Of a stretch of 64,000 nucleotides of DNA, positions 49,006-60,621 are shown one piece after another. The notes below the pieces were generated by a model, which saw only the letters and a program-made list of their open reading frames with translations, ran no database searches and was not told the origin of the DNA. The stretch lies in contig JACDSH010000009.1 in assembly GCA_013450215.1 (NCBI GenBank), forward strand, positions 31,442-95,441. The letters run 5' to 3'. The DNA comes from Nitrosospira sp. (GTDB lineage Bacteria > Pseudomonadota > Gammaproteobacteria > Burkholderiales > Nitrosomonadaceae). Position 1 is the stretch's first letter, and every line of letters starts with the position of its first letter. The translations under genes were made by a program, and so were the position numbers.

Positions 49006-49136
49006 TTTGGTGCTTATAATCGCTTTCTTATTTGTTTCTTGTTATATATATGATTCTTTTCGTTTCCCTGCAAAGAGCGCAAGGTCGATAGATTGTGAAA
49101 TAAATAACGCTCGCTCAGCAGAACCATGGGGGTTTT

Positions 49137-50165
49137 ATGATTAAAGTTGGCATCGTTGGCGGAACCGGATATACCGGCGTCGAGTTATTACGGATTCTTT
49201 CTCAACACCCTGAGGTACAGATAGAGGCCATCACCTCTCGCCAGGAAGCAGGTATGCCTGTATCGGATCTATTCCCCAGTCTTCGTGGACGGGTATCTCT
49301 TAAGTTTTGTGACCCCGCCGAAGCCTCACTGGAAAAGTGCTCGGTGGTGTTCTTTGCCACGCCCAATGGTATTGCTATGCAACAGACTAAGTTTCTGCTC
49401 GATGCAGGTGTTAGAGTGATTGACTTGGCTGCTGATTTTCGTATTAAGGATGTCGCAGAATGGGAAAAGTGGTATGGAATGACCCACTCCTGTCCAGATC
49501 TGGTGGCAGAAGCAGTCTACGGATTGCCTGAAATCAACCGAGACCAGATAAAGAAAGCTCGATTGGTAGCGAATCCGGGCTGCTACCCTACAGCGGTGCA
49601 ACTGGGGTTCCTTCCCTTGATAGAGTCTGGCATTGTGGATATGAACCATCTTATCGCAGACGCAAAGTCAGGGGTCTCTGGTGCGGGGCGAAAGGCCGAA
49701 GTAAACACACTTTTTTCCGAAGCTTCTGACAATTTCAAGGCGTATGGGGTTCCGGGCCACCGCCATCTACCAGAAATTAGGCAAGGCCTATCTAATATGG
49801 CTGAAAAATCAGTTGGACTTACATTTGTCCCACACCTCACGCCCATGATCCGCGGCATACATGCCACACTCTATGCAAGACTCACCGCAGATGCTGATTT
49901 ACAGTCCCTGTTTGAGGAACGTTATGCTAACGAACCATTCGTTGATGTGCTTCCCATGGGCAGCCATCCTGAAACCCGCTCAGTCAGAGGGTCTAATCTC
50001 TGTCGCATCGCGGTGCATCGTCCACAGGGAAGCGATACTGTGGTGGTACTATCGGTGACGGATAATCTGGTCAAGGGTGCTGCTGGCCAAGCCGTACAGA
50101 ATATGAATCTCATGTTTGGCCTGCCGGAAACCCTTGCGATTGATCATGTTGCGCTGTTACCTTAA
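49137..50165 (+). CDS. argC: N-acetyl-gamma-glutamyl-phosphate reductase
   Basis: A 342-residue enzyme of arginine biosynthesis that reduces N-acetylglutamyl phosphate to the semialdehyde. The NADP motif VGGTGYTG is at 7-14 and the catalytic cysteine is residue 149 in NPGCYPTA. The later histidine motif GHRHLPEI is also present. ATG 49137 is preceded by TGGGGG. Downstream, where betaproteobacteria often have a bactofilin and erpA, only a ruined remnant precedes erpA. Confidence 0.95.
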   Translation: MIKVGIVGGTGYTGVELLRILSQHPEVQIEAITSRQEAGMPVSDLFPSLRGRVSLKFCDPAEASLEKCSVVFFATPNGIAMQQTKFLLDAGVRVIDLAADFRIKDVAEWEKWYGMTHSCPDLVAEAVYGLPEINRDQIKKARLVANPGCYPTAVQLGFLPLIESGIVDMNHLIADAKSGVSGAGRKAEVNTLFSEASDNFKAYGVPGHRHLPEIRQGLSNMAEKSVGLTFVPHLTPMIRGIHATLYARLTADADLQSLFEERYANEPFVDVLPMGSHPETRSVRGSNLCRIAVHRPQGSDTVVVLSVTDNLVKGAAGQAVQNMNLMFGLPETLAIDHVALLP

Positions 50166-50196
50166 ATACGCTGAGATCACCTTGCTATAATCCCTG

Positions 50197-50447
50197 ATGC
50201 CTATAGTAAAATCTCTAAAGAAAAAATTTGGCATATCCGCCCCGCGAGTAGCGGCGCGTGCTGTAGAATACCAAGAGCTGCAAGCCAAGGCTAAGGTGTC
50301 TGGGGATGTATATACCGTGTTGTGGAAATTCAACTCGGGGCGACTATTGAGAGTATATTAGTCCGTCAGGGTCGAGTAGACCAAACTAAAAAGACTGATG
50401 AGATTGCATTGACGAATGCCGCTGACACACCGGCCATAGGTAGTTAA
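50197..50447 (+). pseudogene. remnant of a bactofilin gene fused to a neighbour's 5' end
   Basis: ATG 50197 opens a frame reading KKKFGISAPRVAARA, which I take as the 5' stub of the gene that follows argC in relatives. It runs straight into ELQAKAKVSGDVY, a bactofilin beta-helix segment. A one-base frameshift follows, after which YRVVEIQLGATIESILVRQG and a polar tail end at TAA 50445-50447. Known: bactofilins repeat KVxGDVxx / LEMQLGAxxEG units. So a deletion removed the body of the first gene and most of the second, and the join is also frameshifted. The first-gene identity is less sure than the bactofilin part. Confidence 0.7.
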
Positions 50448-50500
50448 TTTTGGCTCAGTAGCAGGATATATATTTTTAGTTAATCCACATAGAGTTAAAC

Positions 50501-50869
50501 ATGAACACAGTCACCGAAACAAGCTCACTTACCGAGATCCATTCCCCATTGATCTTTACCAGTAATGCGGCGGATAAGGTCAAACAATTAATCGAAGAAG
50601 ATGGTAACAACGACCTTAAACTCAGAGTTTTTGTAAGCGGGGGAGGCTGTTCTGGTTTCAAGTACGGCTTTACCTTTGATGAGCTGATTAATGAAGACGA
50701 TACCGTCATGGAGAAGAATGGGGTGAAACTGCTGATTGACCCAATGAGTTTCCAGTACTTGGTGGGCGCAGAAATTGATTATCAGGAAAATCCTGAGGGT
50801 GCCCAATTTGTGATTAAAAATCCAGGCGCTGCTTCTACCTGTGGCTGCGGTTCTTCATTCTCAGCATAA
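50501..50869 (+). CDS. erpA: iron-sulfur cluster insertion protein ErpA
   Basis: A 122-residue A-type carrier that delivers [Fe-S] clusters to apoproteins. The three conserved cysteines are present: residue 50 in GGGCSGF and residues 114 and 116 in STCGCGSSF. The N-terminal 15 residues are a variable lead. It stands alone after the bactofilin remnant, converging with anmK. Confidence 0.94.
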   Translation: MNTVTETSSLTEIHSPLIFTSNAADKVKQLIEEDGNNDLKLRVFVSGGGCSGFKYGFTFDELINEDDTVMEKNGVKLLIDPMSFQYLVGAEIDYQENPEGAQFVIKNPGAASTCGCGSSFSA

Positions 50870-50978
50870 AACCCACAGGAACAAGTTTGTATCTGAAAAG
50901 GTGCCCTAGCTCCCATTTTTTATTATCTTGATAGGGAAGTTACTCAGTAATACTGCGACTTTAATCTCAATCTGAAAT

Positions 50979-52079
50979 TCAAGCTTGGTAAATCGCCCCG
51001 AGAATTCTCTGGCCTCTTGCGCCAGTTACTTCGGGAAGGTTGCCCGGAGCTCCCGCCATGGCCTGCTGCGCCAGCCAGGCAAAAGCGAATGCCTCCAACC
51101 AATCGGCATCCACACCTAGCACATCCGTTAACTCGACTCTTTTCATTGGTAATGCAGCCCGCAATCTCTCAACTAGATCTGTATTTCGTGCCCCACCACC
51201 ACATAAAAATACTTCTACGGCGCTCGGAAAGTGTGACAGCAATGATTTGGCGATACTTAAGGTGGTGAGCTGAGACAGAGTCGACTGCACATCTTCTGGC
51301 TTTTCCATTCCAGACAAATAGCCCTCCAGCCAGGAGAGATTAAATAACTCTCGACCAGTACTCTTCGGGAATGGTAATGAAAAAAATTCCAATTCGAAGA
51401 GCCTCTCAAACAACTCTGGAATTACTTTTCCTGACCTAGCCCACGCGCCATCGTGATCATACGTCTCTCCCAGGTGGCGCAGGCACCATGCATCCATGAG
51501 TAGATTGCCGGGGCCGCAATCAAATCCAGCAACCTCTCCAGAGGGTGTAAGACTAGTAAGGTTAGAAATCCCGCCGATATTAACAATGACACGATGATTT
51601 TTCGGATCTGTGAACAAAAATTGGTGAAACTTTGGCACAAGTGGGGCACCCTGTCCGCCAGCTGCAATATCACGGCTTCTGAAGTCTGACACTACAGTGA
51701 TGCCGGTAAGCTCTGCCAGTAAAGCGGCATTGCCCAACTGCAGCGTGTAGCTCCTCTCGGGTTGTGGACAGTGTCGTACGGTCTGACCATGACAGCCAAT
51801 GGCTATAACATCTTGCGGGGAGACGCCACTCTTTGTGAGCAACCCAACCACAGCCTCAGCATAGCTGCGGGCCAATTCATTACTGAGAACAGCTGCTCGG
51901 TGCAGTTCATCATTGCCAGGCTGGTGTAGTTCCAATATCTGCTGACGTAGATTCTTATCGTATGGCAGATAATAGGTGCACGCTAACGAGGGGAGGGATG
52001 TACTTGAGTCCGACAAAATCACATCTATCCCATCCAGACTGGTACCAGACATGATTCCGATATAGTAAATGGGGTGCAA
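50979..52079 (-). CDS. anmK: anhydro-N-acetylmuramic acid kinase
   Basis: A 366-residue kinase that phosphorylates and opens 1,6-anhydroMurNAc from recycled peptidoglycan. It has the nucleotide motif GTSLDGID at the N-terminus, VSDFRSRDIAAGGQGAPLVP, and a C-terminal CGGGARN. It follows the M23 peptidase gene on the same strand by 47 bases, so wall cleavage and recycling are neighbours here, a common betaproteobacterial pair. Confidence 0.93.
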   Translation of the reverse strand: MHPIYYIGIMSGTSLDGIDVILSDSSTSLPSLACTYYLPYDKNLRQQILELHQPGNDELHRAAVLSNELARSYAEAVVGLLTKSGVSPQDVIAIGCHGQTVRHCPQPERSYTLQLGNAALLAELTGITVVSDFRSRDIAAGGQGAPLVPKFHQFLFTDPKNHRVIVNIGGISNLTSLTPSGEVAGFDCGPGNLLMDAWCLRHLGETYDHDGAWARSGKVIPELFERLFELEFFSLPFPKSTGRELFNLSWLEGYLSGMEKPEDVQSTLSQLTTLSIAKSLLSHFPSAVEVFLCGGGARNTDLVERLRAALPMKRVELTDVLGVDADWLEAFAFAWLAQQAMAGAPGNLPEVTGARGQRILGAIYQA

Positions 52080-52126
52080 TTCAGATGGCGTCAGCTATTT
52101 AGCCAAGTCGATCCCAGACTTCTAGA

Positions 52127-53434
52127 CTAGTCCAGGGATCCAAGATTGGTATTGCGTAGCATATCCAGCCGAGCTGTCAGAGGCCTAGTATTCTCGTGGA
52201 ATATTGTCATATTTTGAGCCAGTATGGGTATGGCTACAGGCATAGCCACGCGCAGCGGATCGCGCTGGACACCACTGACACGGAATTCATAATGTAGATG
52301 TGGGCCAGTTGCCATGCCAGTCGCTCCGACATAACCGATTACATCGCTCTGGCTAACACGCTGCCCCTTCCGGAGGCCCTTGGAAAAAGCAGACAAATGA
52401 CCGTAAGCGGTGGTGTATTGGCCTTGATGTTGCAATATGACTATATTGCCATAACCACTCTGCCATCCAGCGAATGCCACAATGCCATTGGCAGTCGCCT
52501 TAACTATCGTGCCCGTTGGAGCAGCATAATCAACTCCCTTGTGGGCCCGCCAGGTTTGAAGCACAGGATGAAAGCGTGCGCTTGAGAAACCTGAACTAAC
52601 ACGAGAAAATTCCAGCGGTGAGCGTAAAAATGCTTTGCGTAGGTTCTTGCCGTCGGGGGCGTAATAGCCGCTATTGCCATCATCCGCCTGAAAATATACT
52701 GCCTTGTAAGATGTCCCCTGGTTTACAAACTCAACCGCCAGTATCCGTCCCGCTCTAGCAAGCTCACCGTCATTATGAAGTGATTCATAGACTACGGTGA
52801 ATCGATCACCCTTGCGCAAGTCCCGATGAAAATCAATATCGGAAGAAAAAATATCGACAATCTGGGTGGTGACGTTATCGGGCACACCCGCACTGTCGGT
52901 GGAGGCAAATAATGAACTGTCTATTACGCCCGATTTCATCTGGACGTGCTTCTCAAGTTCAATCGGTTTTTCGATTAGCTTGAAAGCACCATCCGTTTTT
53001 TCCATCAAAAACTGCTCACTACCCCCAGGGAAGTAGCGAAGCATGCGCAGCTCTCCCCTCGCAGTGGTCTGTGCATGGACAATCCTGCCGGGTACCAGTT
53101 GATGCATGGCCTTGATTTTTCTAGCCTCATGCAGGAAATTAGCTGCATCCAGATTATTCACCTCAAACCGAGAAAGCAGTGCGGCAACGGTATCCCCTCG
53201 CTGGATACGCTCCTGACGCCAGAAAGTGGTATCGGCGATCGCAGAACTGGAGGTCTCGGGGAGATCAAGATTGAGGATAACTTGCTGCACAGGCACATCT
53301 TTCAAGGAGGTATCTGGTGCAATACCAAAAGCGGCAACCATACCAAATAGTGGGAGGCTAGCTAACGCGATCGGCCAGCGTAGGTATCTTTTTGTTGGCA
53401 TTTCAGACTCTTTCTCTCCGACTTTTTTCATCAT
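52127..53434 (-). CDS. M23 murein endopeptidase (MepM-like)
   Basis: A 435-residue envelope peptidase. It has an N-terminal membrane anchor or signal (about residues 18-38), an OapA/LysM-like substrate domain around 70-160 (RIQRGDTVAALLSRF), and a C-terminal M23/LytM metallopeptidase with zinc ligands in RVSSGFSSARFHPVLQTWRAHKGVDYAAP (shown only in part) and the HLHYEFR motif. It likely cuts peptidoglycan cross-links. The start could be 53434 or the ATG at 53401; neither has an ideal ribosome site. Confidence 0.87.
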   Translation of the reverse strand: MMKKVGEKESEMPTKRYLRWPIALASLPLFGMVAAFGIAPDTSLKDVPVQQVILNLDLPETSSSAIADTTFWRQERIQRGDTVAALLSRFEVNNLDAANFLHEARKIKAMHQLVPGRIVHAQTTARGELRMLRYFPGGSEQFLMEKTDGAFKLIEKPIELEKHVQMKSGVIDSSLFASTDSAGVPDNVTTQIVDIFSSDIDFHRDLRKGDRFTVVYESLHNDGELARAGRILAVEFVNQGTSYKAVYFQADDGNSGYYAPDGKNLRKAFLRSPLEFSRVSSGFSSARFHPVLQTWRAHKGVDYAAPTGTIVKATANGIVAFAGWQSGYGNIVILQHQGQYTTAYGHLSAFSKGLRKGQRVSQSDVIGYVGATGMATGPHLHYEFRVSGVQRDPLRVAMPVAIPILAQNMTIFHENTRPLTARLDMLRNTNLGSLD

Positions 53435-53569
53435 TCTTCAGCATGCTCTTCTTATTACTATGGAAGTCTAAAATCATAACATAAAAATGCTCTGCCAAAC
53501 AGCCCCGACGGACTTTCTGAAAACCGAGAGATGATCAATACCAAGCCAGTGGACGTAGCAGAAAGATCT

Positions 53570-54643
53570 CTAATGTATTCGCCTCGGAAATAGATCAAAA
53601 CGGCGTGGCTTGATGAAGACTTGATCACCTCTTACCAGCTGCAACTCACGAAAGCGTTCCTTGCTTATCTCGACCTGGATTGGATTTTTATCTTCGCTAT
53701 CATCACGGACCAGTTCTAGGCGGACTATTGGGCCGACTGAAAGAACATGAGTAACGCGGGCCGCAAGTGCGGCATCGCCCTGAGCAGTACGATCAACTTC
53801 AATATCGTGAGGACGAACGTAAGCTACCGCCGCGAGCTCTTCTGCCTCGGCATGCTCAGGTGCATCAACCTCTATACCATCAATCCAAGCACGTCCGCGG
53901 TGCAGACGACTATGGAATAAATTTACATTGCCAAGAAATTCATAGACGAATGGGCTCGCAGGATTCTCATAGACTTCATCCGGCGTACCGATCTGCTCGA
54001 TACGGCCTTCATTCATGACCACCACTCGGTCCGCTACTTCCAACGCCTCTTCCTGATCATGTGTAACGAACACGCTCGTGATGTGCATATCATCATGCAG
54101 CCGCCTCAGCCAAGAACGCAACTCCTTACGAACCTTAGCATCAAGCGCACCGAAAGGCTCATCCAATAACAGTACCTTTGGCTCAACTGCCAAAGCTCTC
54201 GCCAGAGCGATGCGTTGCCGCTGCCCACCAGAGAGCTGGTGCGGATAACGCTCGGCCAGCCAGTCAAGCTGCACTAGCTTAAGCAGCTCATGCACGCGGT
54301 CTCGTATCTCAGCATCAGGTGGGCGTACATCCTTTGGGCGAACCCGCAAACCGAAAGCAACATTCTCGAATATGGTCATATTACGAAATAATGCATAGTG
54401 CTGGAATACAAAACCCACTTGCCGTTCTCGGACATGCTGGTCGGTAGCATCCTCGCCTTGAAAGAGCACCTGCCCAGAATCTGCCACATCGAGCCCTGCG
54501 ATCACGCGTAACAGAGTAGTCTTGCCAGAACCCGAGGGCCCAAGTAATGCAAGCAACTCACCTGACCGCACTTCTAGACTGACATCACGCAGCGCAGCAA
54601 AAGTTCCGAACTGCTTAGATAGATTACACACTTCGATGCTCAT
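53570..54643 (-). CDS. cysA: sulfate/thiosulfate ABC transporter ATPase CysA
   Basis: A 357-residue ABC ATPase with Walker [10 protein letters not shown], signature [12 protein letters not shown], Walker [13 protein letters not shown]-loop [10 protein letters not shown] and a C-terminal TOBE-like domain. I chose ATG 54643 because the AAGGAG site is about 7 bases upstream; the open frame reaches TTG 54679. It overlaps cysW by 20 bases. It is the last gene of the porin-sbp-cysT-cysW-cysA group. Confidence 0.9.
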   Translation of the reverse strand: MSIEVCNLSKQFGTFAALRDVSLEVRSGELLALLGPSGSGKTTLLRVIAGLDVADSGQVLFQGEDATDQHVRERQVGFVFQHYALFRNMTIFENVAFGLRVRPKDVRPPDAEIRDRVHELLKLVQLDWLAERYPHQLSGGQRQRIALARALAVEPKVLLLDEPFGALDAKVRKELRSWLRRLHDDMHITSVFVTHDQEEALEVADRVVVMNEGRIEQIGTPDEVYENPASPFVYEFLGNVNLFHSRLHRGRAWIDGIEVDAPEHAEAEELAAVAYVRPHDIEVDRTAQGDAALAARVTHVLSVGPIVRLELVRDDSEDKNPIQVEISKERFRELQLVRGDQVFIKPRRFDLFPRRIH

Positions 54644-55511
54644 CGGCATTCTCCTTGGGTTGCGTGATCTTAGATTCAACCACAGTCTTCAGTACCAGCG
54701 TCACGAGCGCAAGTAACGCAAGCAACGAAGCCACTGCAAATGCGGCCGCAAAGTTATACTCGTTATAAAGAATCTCGACATGCAATGGCAAGGTATTGGT
54801 ACTGCCCCGGATGTGTCCAGATACAACCGATACCGCACCAAACTCACCCATCGCCCGCGCATTGCAAAGGATAGTGCCGTACAAAAGACCCCACTTAATG
54901 TTTGGTAGCGTCACCCGTGAGAAGGTCTGCCATCCATTTGCCCCCAGCGCCACAGCCGCCTCCTCTTCTTCCGTACCTTGTGCCTGCATCAGTGGAATCA
55001 ATTCGCGCGCGATAAAGGGGACCGTCACGAAAACTGTCGCCAACACAATGCCGGTTACCGCAAATATGACCTTAATGTCGTGCTCAGCCAACCATGGGCC
55101 CAACCATCCCTGCAAACCAAAGATCAACACGTAGATCAGCCCCGAAACTACTGGTGATACCGAGAAAGGCAGATCAATCAACGTTATCAGAAGATTCTTA
55201 CCACGGAATTCAAACTTGGCAATGGCCCAAGCAGCCGCTACACCAAAAACCAGATTGAGCGGAACAGCGATTGCTGCAACGGTCAAAGTGAGTTGAATTG
55301 CTGATAGCGCATCCGGTTCGATAATGGCAGCGAAGTACACGTCAAACCCCTTTTTCAGCGCCTCGTAGAATATCAAGATCAATGGCACAAAAAGAAACAG
55401 TGTCAAGAATGCAAGTGCTAACCCGATAAGAGCCCTACGTACCCAACTGGGCTCCTGGGTGGTTAGTGTGCGCCGCACGCGTGAAGTTGAAGAGAGTGTA
55501 TTAGTAGCCAT
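54624..55511 (-). CDS. cysW: sulfate ABC transporter permease CysW
   Basis: A 295-residue inner-membrane permease with six helices and the EAA-type loop [27 protein letters not shown]. It begins with a polar lead and a [22 protein letters not shown] helix, as in other CysW proteins. It lies 2 bases after cysT and pairs with it to form the channel. Confidence 0.9.
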   Translation of the reverse strand: MATNTLSSTSRVRRTLTTQEPSWVRRALIGLALAFLTLFLFVPLILIFYEALKKGFDVYFAAIIEPDALSAIQLTLTVAAIAVPLNLVFGVAAAWAIAKFEFRGKNLLITLIDLPFSVSPVVSGLIYVLIFGLQGWLGPWLAEHDIKVIFAVTGIVLATVFVTVPFIARELIPLMQAQGTEEEEAAVALGANGWQTFSRVTLPNIKWGLLYGTILCNARAMGEFGAVSVVSGHIRGSTNTLPLHVEILYNEYNFAAAFAVASLLALLALVTLVLKTVVESKITQPKENADEHRSV

Positions 55512-55513
55512 TG

Positions 55514-56347
55514 TTATGCCAAGGCGCTACGACGCCGGCCCCACCACTGTAGTAAATTAATAACTAGAAGCAGAATAAATGAAATGACTAGCATCACCAC
55601 AGCCAGAGCAGTAGCACCTGCATAATCGTACTGTTCAAGCTTAGTGATGATTAGTAGAGGTGTAATTTCAGAGACCATTGGCATATTGCCAGCAATGAAA
55701 ATGACCGACCCGTATTCACCAATTGCACGGGCAAAAGCAAGTGCAAAGCCAGTCATAAGTGCAGGGAAGATCGTCGGAAAGATTATTCGCAAAAAGGTCT
55801 GCAACCGGTTTGCACCCAACATGGCTGCGGCCTCCTCGAGTTCGGACTCAATGTCTTCAAGAACCGGCTGCACCGTCCTAACTACGAATGGCAAGCCGAT
55901 AAAGGTCAGTGCCACGAATACTCCGATCGGTGTAAATGCCACCTTTATACCCAGCGGCTCCAGATACTGTCCAATCCAGCCATTGCCCGCATAGAGGGCT
56001 GTCAATGCGATGCCGGCGACAGCAGTCGGGAGTGCAAACGGTAGATCTACTAAAGCATCTATCAACTTCTTGCCGGGAAAGCGGTAACGTACCAGCACCC
56101 AAGCGACTAGCAATCCGAATACTGCATTAACCAGTGCCGCTGCAAACGAAGCTCCAAAAGTAAGTCGATATGATGCCATCACGCGCGGGGTCGTCACTGC
56201 AAACCAGAACTCTTGCCAACTGAGTTCTGTAGTGCGAATAAAGGCTGCCGATAGTGGTATCAATACGATTAGGCTGAGATAGAGCAATGTGAACCCGAGC
56301 GCTAAATTGAACCCTGGCAGGATACTGTGCTGCTTGAACCTACTCAA
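55514..56347 (-). CDS. cysT: sulfate ABC transporter permease CysT (CysU)
   Basis: A 277-residue permease. The N-terminus [24 protein letters not shown] is the typical CysT start, and [19 protein letters not shown] and the EAA loop [21 protein letters not shown] identify the family. It is directly downstream of sbp. Confidence 0.9.
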   Translation of the reverse strand: MSRFKQHSILPGFNLALGFTLLYLSLIVLIPLSAAFIRTTELSWQEFWFAVTTPRVMASYRLTFGASFAAALVNAVFGLLVAWVLVRYRFPGKKLIDALVDLPFALPTAVAGIALTALYAGNGWIGQYLEPLGIKVAFTPIGVFVALTFIGLPFVVRTVQPVLEDIESELEEAAAMLGANRLQTFLRIIFPTIFPALMTGFALAFARAIGEYGSVIFIAGNMPMVSEITPLLIITKLEQYDYAGATALAVVMLVISFILLLVINLLQWWGRRRSALA

Positions 56348-56391
56348 TTATGCACTCCCATTAGATCCATTTTTGCAGCTTCTCAGCATGA

Positions 56392-57387
56392 TCACTTTTG
56401 GTAGATTTGGTCAAACGTACCGCCATCAGAGAAGTGAATTTTGTGCGCATTCTTCCATCCGCCGAAAGCCTCATCAATTCTAAACAGCGTAATCGCCGGA
56501 AACTGCTTAGCATATTTTTCTGCAACCTTCTGATTAGATGGCCTGTAAAAATTCTTTGCGGCGATCTCCTGCCCCTCCTCTGAATAGAGATACTGCAGAT
56601 AGGCTTCTGCCAGATCACGTGTGCCCCTCTTGTCTACCACCTTGTCTACTATCGCAACAGGGGGCTCAGCTAATATGCTAAGTGAAGGCACCACCATCTC
56701 GAACTTACCTGGACCATACTCTTTGATCGCCAGAAAGGCCTCATTCTCCCATGAGATGAATACATCTCCGACACCACGTTCAACAAAAGTTGTGGTCGAT
56801 CCTCGTGCACCAGAATCCAGTACCGGAACATTCTTGTAGATATCGGCAACAAACTCTTTGGCTCTGGCCTCACCAAAGTTTCGCTTTCCATATTCCCACG
56901 CCGCCAGATAATTCCACTGTGCGCCGCCGGAAGTTTTTGGATTTGGGGTGATCACGGATACGCCGGGTCGAGCCAGGTCATTCCAATCCTTGATCCCCTT
57001 TGGATTGCCCTTACGCACCAGGAAGATTATGGTCGAGGTATAGGGCGTGCTGTTACGTGCAAGTCGCTTCTGCCAATCTTCTGGCAACAGTTTCGCCTTT
57101 TCAGCAATTGCATTGATGTCATTCGCCAGAGCAAGGGTCACCACATCCGCCTCAAGACCATCAATTACCGATCGCGCCTGCTTACCCGAACCCCCATGAG
57201 ATTGCCTAACGGCCAACTTCTCTCCTGTTTTTGCCTGCCACTGTTTGATGAATGAGACATTGAACTCTTGATATAGCTCTCGTGTTGGATCATAAGAGAC
57301 ATTCAGTAACGTTCTATCTGCTGTTGCGTTGCCGCTGATTATCAGGCTCGCTAGTAAGACTGCTGACAGACACGTTTTAATATTCAT
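56392..57387 (-). CDS. sbp: periplasmic sulfate-binding protein
   Basis: A 331-residue periplasmic binding protein with a cleavable signal peptide (to about residue 23, ATA-D). The mature start [17 protein letters not shown] and the [25 protein letters not shown] region hold the sulfate-binding serines and glycines of the Sbp/CysP family. Thiosulfate or sulfate cannot be told apart by eye. It lies between the porin and cysT, 38 bases after the porin stop. Confidence 0.92.
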   Translation of the reverse strand: MNIKTCLSAVLLASLIISGNATADRTLLNVSYDPTRELYQEFNVSFIKQWQAKTGEKLAVRQSHGGSGKQARSVIDGLEADVVTLALANDINAIAEKAKLLPEDWQKRLARNSTPYTSTIIFLVRKGNPKGIKDWNDLARPGVSVITPNPKTSGGAQWNYLAAWEYGKRNFGEARAKEFVADIYKNVPVLDSGARGSTTTFVERGVGDVFISWENEAFLAIKEYGPGKFEMVVPSLSILAEPPVAIVDKVVDKRGTRDLAEAYLQYLYSEEGQEIAAKNFYRPSNQKVAEKYAKQFPAITLFRIDEAFGGWKNAHKIHFSDGGTFDQIYQK

Positions 57388-57425
57388 GATTCTTCCCCTA
57401 ATAAAGATAATCGAGCAGATGCTAT

Positions 57426-59138
57426 TTAAAATGCACTAATTAATACTTCTACATACAAGAAATCGGTATTTCCAGATCGCTGATCAATATGTGCATGATT
57501 CGCAGTTATTACGTTTTTTACAAAATTGCCCGCCGTAAAGTGGGTATATCCCACGACAGTATTAACTCGTGGCGTAACTTGATAACGAACTCGAGCTTCC
57601 ACTGCACTCCCGACGTAGTCACCGCTTCTCCCGGTCTTGTCTCGATTGTAACCGGGGTCGTTTATGACACTGATATTGCCATTGAAGGAGTCGAAAAGGC
57701 GGTCTGTCTTACTGGCCAACCAGAACCATGCATACCCTGCTTCTATTCCAAGTTTCCGGGTAGGTTGCAGGTCAAATCTAATTTTTGGAGCTTTAATGTT
57801 TTCATAAATTACGTAATGATCTGCTGACCAAGGCCGTGCGAATCCAAAAAAACGGTCAAATCGATTACTCGTATTATCATTAGCATTACGATCGCCGGTC
57901 GCATAGCCATAAAAAGCACTCAGTCTTGGCTTCCACGCGTAGTCAAAATTACGCCCTATCTCTGTTGTATATCCATACGCATTATGTTGCTGGGCTCCGT
58001 TAAATCCAAACTGGTAACTAAAATTGAGGTCATAATCCAATAAATTTCCAATTTTTCCGTAGCCCCGCAAGGATGGCATATGAATCTCCCGATCGAGTTG
58101 GCTTGTCGTCGTTAGTCCATTTGGGTCAGCCGTTTGCTTTTGTCCCATATAATACGGTTGCAGAGTGATAATGTCGGACCACTTCCGCCAATGCCCGATC
58201 GCTCCAAATACCCATAGATGCTTGTTAGCCTCATCAAATCTGGTCTGAAGGCGTTTTACTGGTTGCAAGCCAAACATCTCTACCTCCCACGGGTTATTTT
58301 GCTGGCCCAAATTCAAACGAAAACCTTCAAACGAGTTGGTTGTATTTCGCCATTCATTCCGTCCGATAAAACGTCTATCTAGCGTCTCGTAGGCCATGCG
58401 GCCCACCCGAAATCTAATTGGTTGATTCTGTCCACGGCCATCTTCACCTAACGCGCGCTTGAAAAATAATTCCCCATAGCCATTGATTAAATCGTATGGA
58501 TTATTCTCCTGATCGGTTGACGCAAACTTATGGTTGTAAACTCGCGAGTCCTGAAACTCAACCGCGAAACGAAACGGATCAAGGATTTCTTTTATCCCTA
58601 GATATACCCTATTCCTTAAGAAGAAGGGGTTGTCGTATCCGCCTTCAATGTGCCGAATATCGTTATGCCGCATTTCGTATCGAGTTCGATGCTCGATCCC
58701 AATTTCAAGCCAAGTGACATCTTTGAATGCATCGACTCCGATCTCACTCAACTGACGCACATATCTCGGCGGATCGGGGTCCGGATTAGTAGCGTAACTA
58801 TTCGAACGCCGGTGATAGCTTACGGTCTTTTGAGGCGCTTCCGCTTTTGTTCCGGGCTGTTCCCACCAATCATACTCACGGTCCGAATACAGGTACTGAT
58901 TTGGATTAGGTGGAGTAATTGGCTGATTTTCTGGATTGATTGCCCACTTAAAGTTCTCACCTGATGACTTTACTCGCTCTCTATTGTTTGACGATGACCC
59001 TGCTTGGACTATTTGTTGCAACCCTTGCCGGGCAACCAGCAACTCTTGTGCCGATTTACCGTCCACATTCGCCTCAATCGATTCGACAGGCAATATGCTG
59101 GCTACAGATACAATTATGATTTGCAAATAGTATTTCAC
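57426..59138 (-). CDS. outer-membrane porin, alginate-export family
   Basis: A 570-residue predicted beta-barrel. It has a signal peptide (to about residue 24), a helical coiled-coil-like lead with [16 protein letters not shown], a proline-rich linker, and from about residue 140 alternating amphipathic strands with the [18 protein letters not shown] motif of the alginate-export (AlgE-like) domain. It ends in an aromatic C-terminus (VLISAF), as required for outer-membrane insertion. As first gene ahead of the sulfate importer on the same strand, a role as an anion porin is plausible; alginate export itself has no support, as no alginate genes are present. Confidence 0.8.
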   Translation of the reverse strand: MKYYLQIIIVSVASILPVESIEANVDGKSAQELLVARQGLQQIVQAGSSSNNRERVKSSGENFKWAINPENQPITPPNPNQYLYSDREYDWWEQPGTKAEAPQKTVSYHRRSNSYATNPDPDPPRYVRQLSEIGVDAFKDVTWLEIGIEHRTRYEMRHNDIRHIEGGYDNPFFLRNRVYLGIKEILDPFRFAVEFQDSRVYNHKFASTDQENNPYDLINGYGELFFKRALGEDGRGQNQPIRFRVGRMAYETLDRRFIGRNEWRNTTNSFEGFRLNLGQQNNPWEVEMFGLQPVKRLQTRFDEANKHLWVFGAIGHWRKWSDIITLQPYYMGQKQTADPNGLTTTSQLDREIHMPSLRGYGKIGNLLDYDLNFSYQFGFNGAQQHNAYGYTTEIGRNFDYAWKPRLSAFYGYATGDRNANDNTSNRFDRFFGFARPWSADHYVIYENIKAPKIRFDLQPTRKLGIEAGYAWFWLASKTDRLFDSFNGNISVINDPGYNRDKTGRSGDYVGSAVEARVRYQVTPRVNTVVGYTHFTAGNFVKNVITANHAHIDQRSGNTDFLYVEVLISAF

Positions 59139-59686
59139 TACTCTCTCCTAAGCGGCACACTCGGCATTCCGTTTGGTCACCACTATCAGTTGGACGTTCT
59201 CACCTCCATCTTTATGGTCGGTGCTTATTTGGCGGCCATGGCGACCATGGCGACCAAACTTAAATTACCTTATTCAGCCAATCTTAATTCTCAATGCCTC
59301 ACAACTTGCGACCTTATTTTCTAAATTGTCACGATCAACATGAATTCTTTCCCCCTATAACCAATCTTTTTGGATCGTCAGAACGGGCCCTGATATTAGA
59401 ATCTCATGTGTAGCCATTTATTTAGTCTCAGAGGATACTTACGATTAATGGGCGAGAGATTAGCAGACGATCTATATAATATTAAATACTATCAGTATAT
59501 TTACTTATATCAAAAGGATATATACAAACCGATTTCTTGATGTGCAGATATTTTATGTTGGTGACTCACTGAGTACCCGGACAGAGACTCTCACTGTGCA
59601 AGCCACTTGCGATCTGAGAAAATGCCAATAAATTCTCATCTTAAACTCATTCAAATTTGATGCATCTCTGAGATGCCGAGGTTCAA
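59139..59686. other. 548-base divergent regulatory region between the porin and ttcA
   Basis: No coding frame of note. It contains near-inverted arms GTTTGGTCACC (59171-59181) and GGCGACCAAAC (59249-59259), matching at 10 of 11 positions, with CATGGCGAC twice in tandem before the second arm; these would lie in the porin leader RNA. An AT-rich block at 59460-59520 holds a TATAAT (59475-59480) facing ttcA without a good -35. Regulators such as CysB could act here, but I cannot place a site. Confidence 0.45.
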
Positions 59687-60580
59687 ATGGAATTTCTATC
59701 GAGAAAGAAACAGTACAACACCAACAAACTACACAAACGTTTGAGGCGGTTGGTCGGGTCCGCGATAGCCGACTTCAACATGATCGAAGCGGGCGACCGG
59801 GTGATGGTCTGCCTGTCCGGCGGAAAGGATAGCTACGCTCTACTTGATATCCTGCTAAATCTACAAGCTCATGCGCCACTACAATTCGAATTAATTGCAG
59901 TAAATCTAGATCAGAAACAACCCGGCTTCCCTGAACATGTTCTACCGGAATACCTTACCGATATGGGCATACCGTTTCATATCGTTGAACAGGACACCTA
60001 CAGCGTTGTTAAACGCGTCATCGCTGAAGGTAAGACTACTTGCAGTCTCTGTTCTCGGCTCCGCCGGGGGGTCCTATATCGCATCGCAAGCGAGCTTGGC
60101 GCTACCAAAATCGCGCTAGGGCACCACCGAGACGACATACTCGAAACTTTATTTCTCAACCTATTTTATGGTGGCAAGCTTAAAACAATGCCACCAAAGT
60201 TGGTGAGTGATGATGGCCGGCACATCGTGATTCGCCCACTTGCATACTGCAAAGAACATGATCTCGCCGCTTACGCCGAGTCAGAGAGCTTTCCCATCAT
60301 CCCCTGTAACCTGTGTGGTTCGCAGAAAAATTTGCAGCGCCAGGCAGTTAAAGAAATGTTGCAACAGTGGGAACGAAAATTTCCGGGCAGACTGGAGACT
60401 ATGTTCACCGCGCTACAAAATGTGCAGCCCTCGCACTTAGCAGATACGTCGCTATATGATTTCCGTGGACTTAGGGCTGATGGCAAGCCGATTGTTGACG
60501 GTGACATGGCATTTGACCAGGAAAAATTCTCACCCGAAACAGCCGAGATACTGAACATACGCAACGCATTGAACCTTTAG
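59687..60580 (+). CDS. ttcA: tRNA 2-thiocytidine biosynthesis protein TtcA
   Basis: A 297-residue enzyme that thiolates cytidine 32 in certain tRNAs. The PP-loop SGGKDS is at residues 44-49; two CxxC pairs at 119/122 and 207/210 bind the [4Fe-4S] cluster. Length matches the long Escherichia-type family. The start ATG 59687 follows a GAGG-like site. A DegQ-type protease gene begins within about 40 bases downstream. Confidence 0.94.
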   Translation: MEFLSRKKQYNTNKLHKRLRRLVGSAIADFNMIEAGDRVMVCLSGGKDSYALLDILLNLQAHAPLQFELIAVNLDQKQPGFPEHVLPEYLTDMGIPFHIVEQDTYSVVKRVIAEGKTTCSLCSRLRRGVLYRIASELGATKIALGHHRDDILETLFLNLFYGGKLKTMPPKLVSDDGRHIVIRPLAYCKEHDLAAYAESESFPIIPCNLCGSQKNLQRQAVKEMLQQWERKFPGRLETMFTALQNVQPSHLADTSLYDFRGLRADGKPIVDGDMAFDQEKFSPETAEILNIRNALNL

Positions 60581-60621
60581 CCCTCGTGCCCAACTGCCAA
60601 CACATGAGCCCTAACAAGCTA

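Noticed and set aside
53570..59138. Molybdate or alginate function for the ABC/porin group
   Set aside because: The binding protein and both permeases carry CysT/CysW/Sbp signatures, and no alginate or molybdenum genes are nearby.
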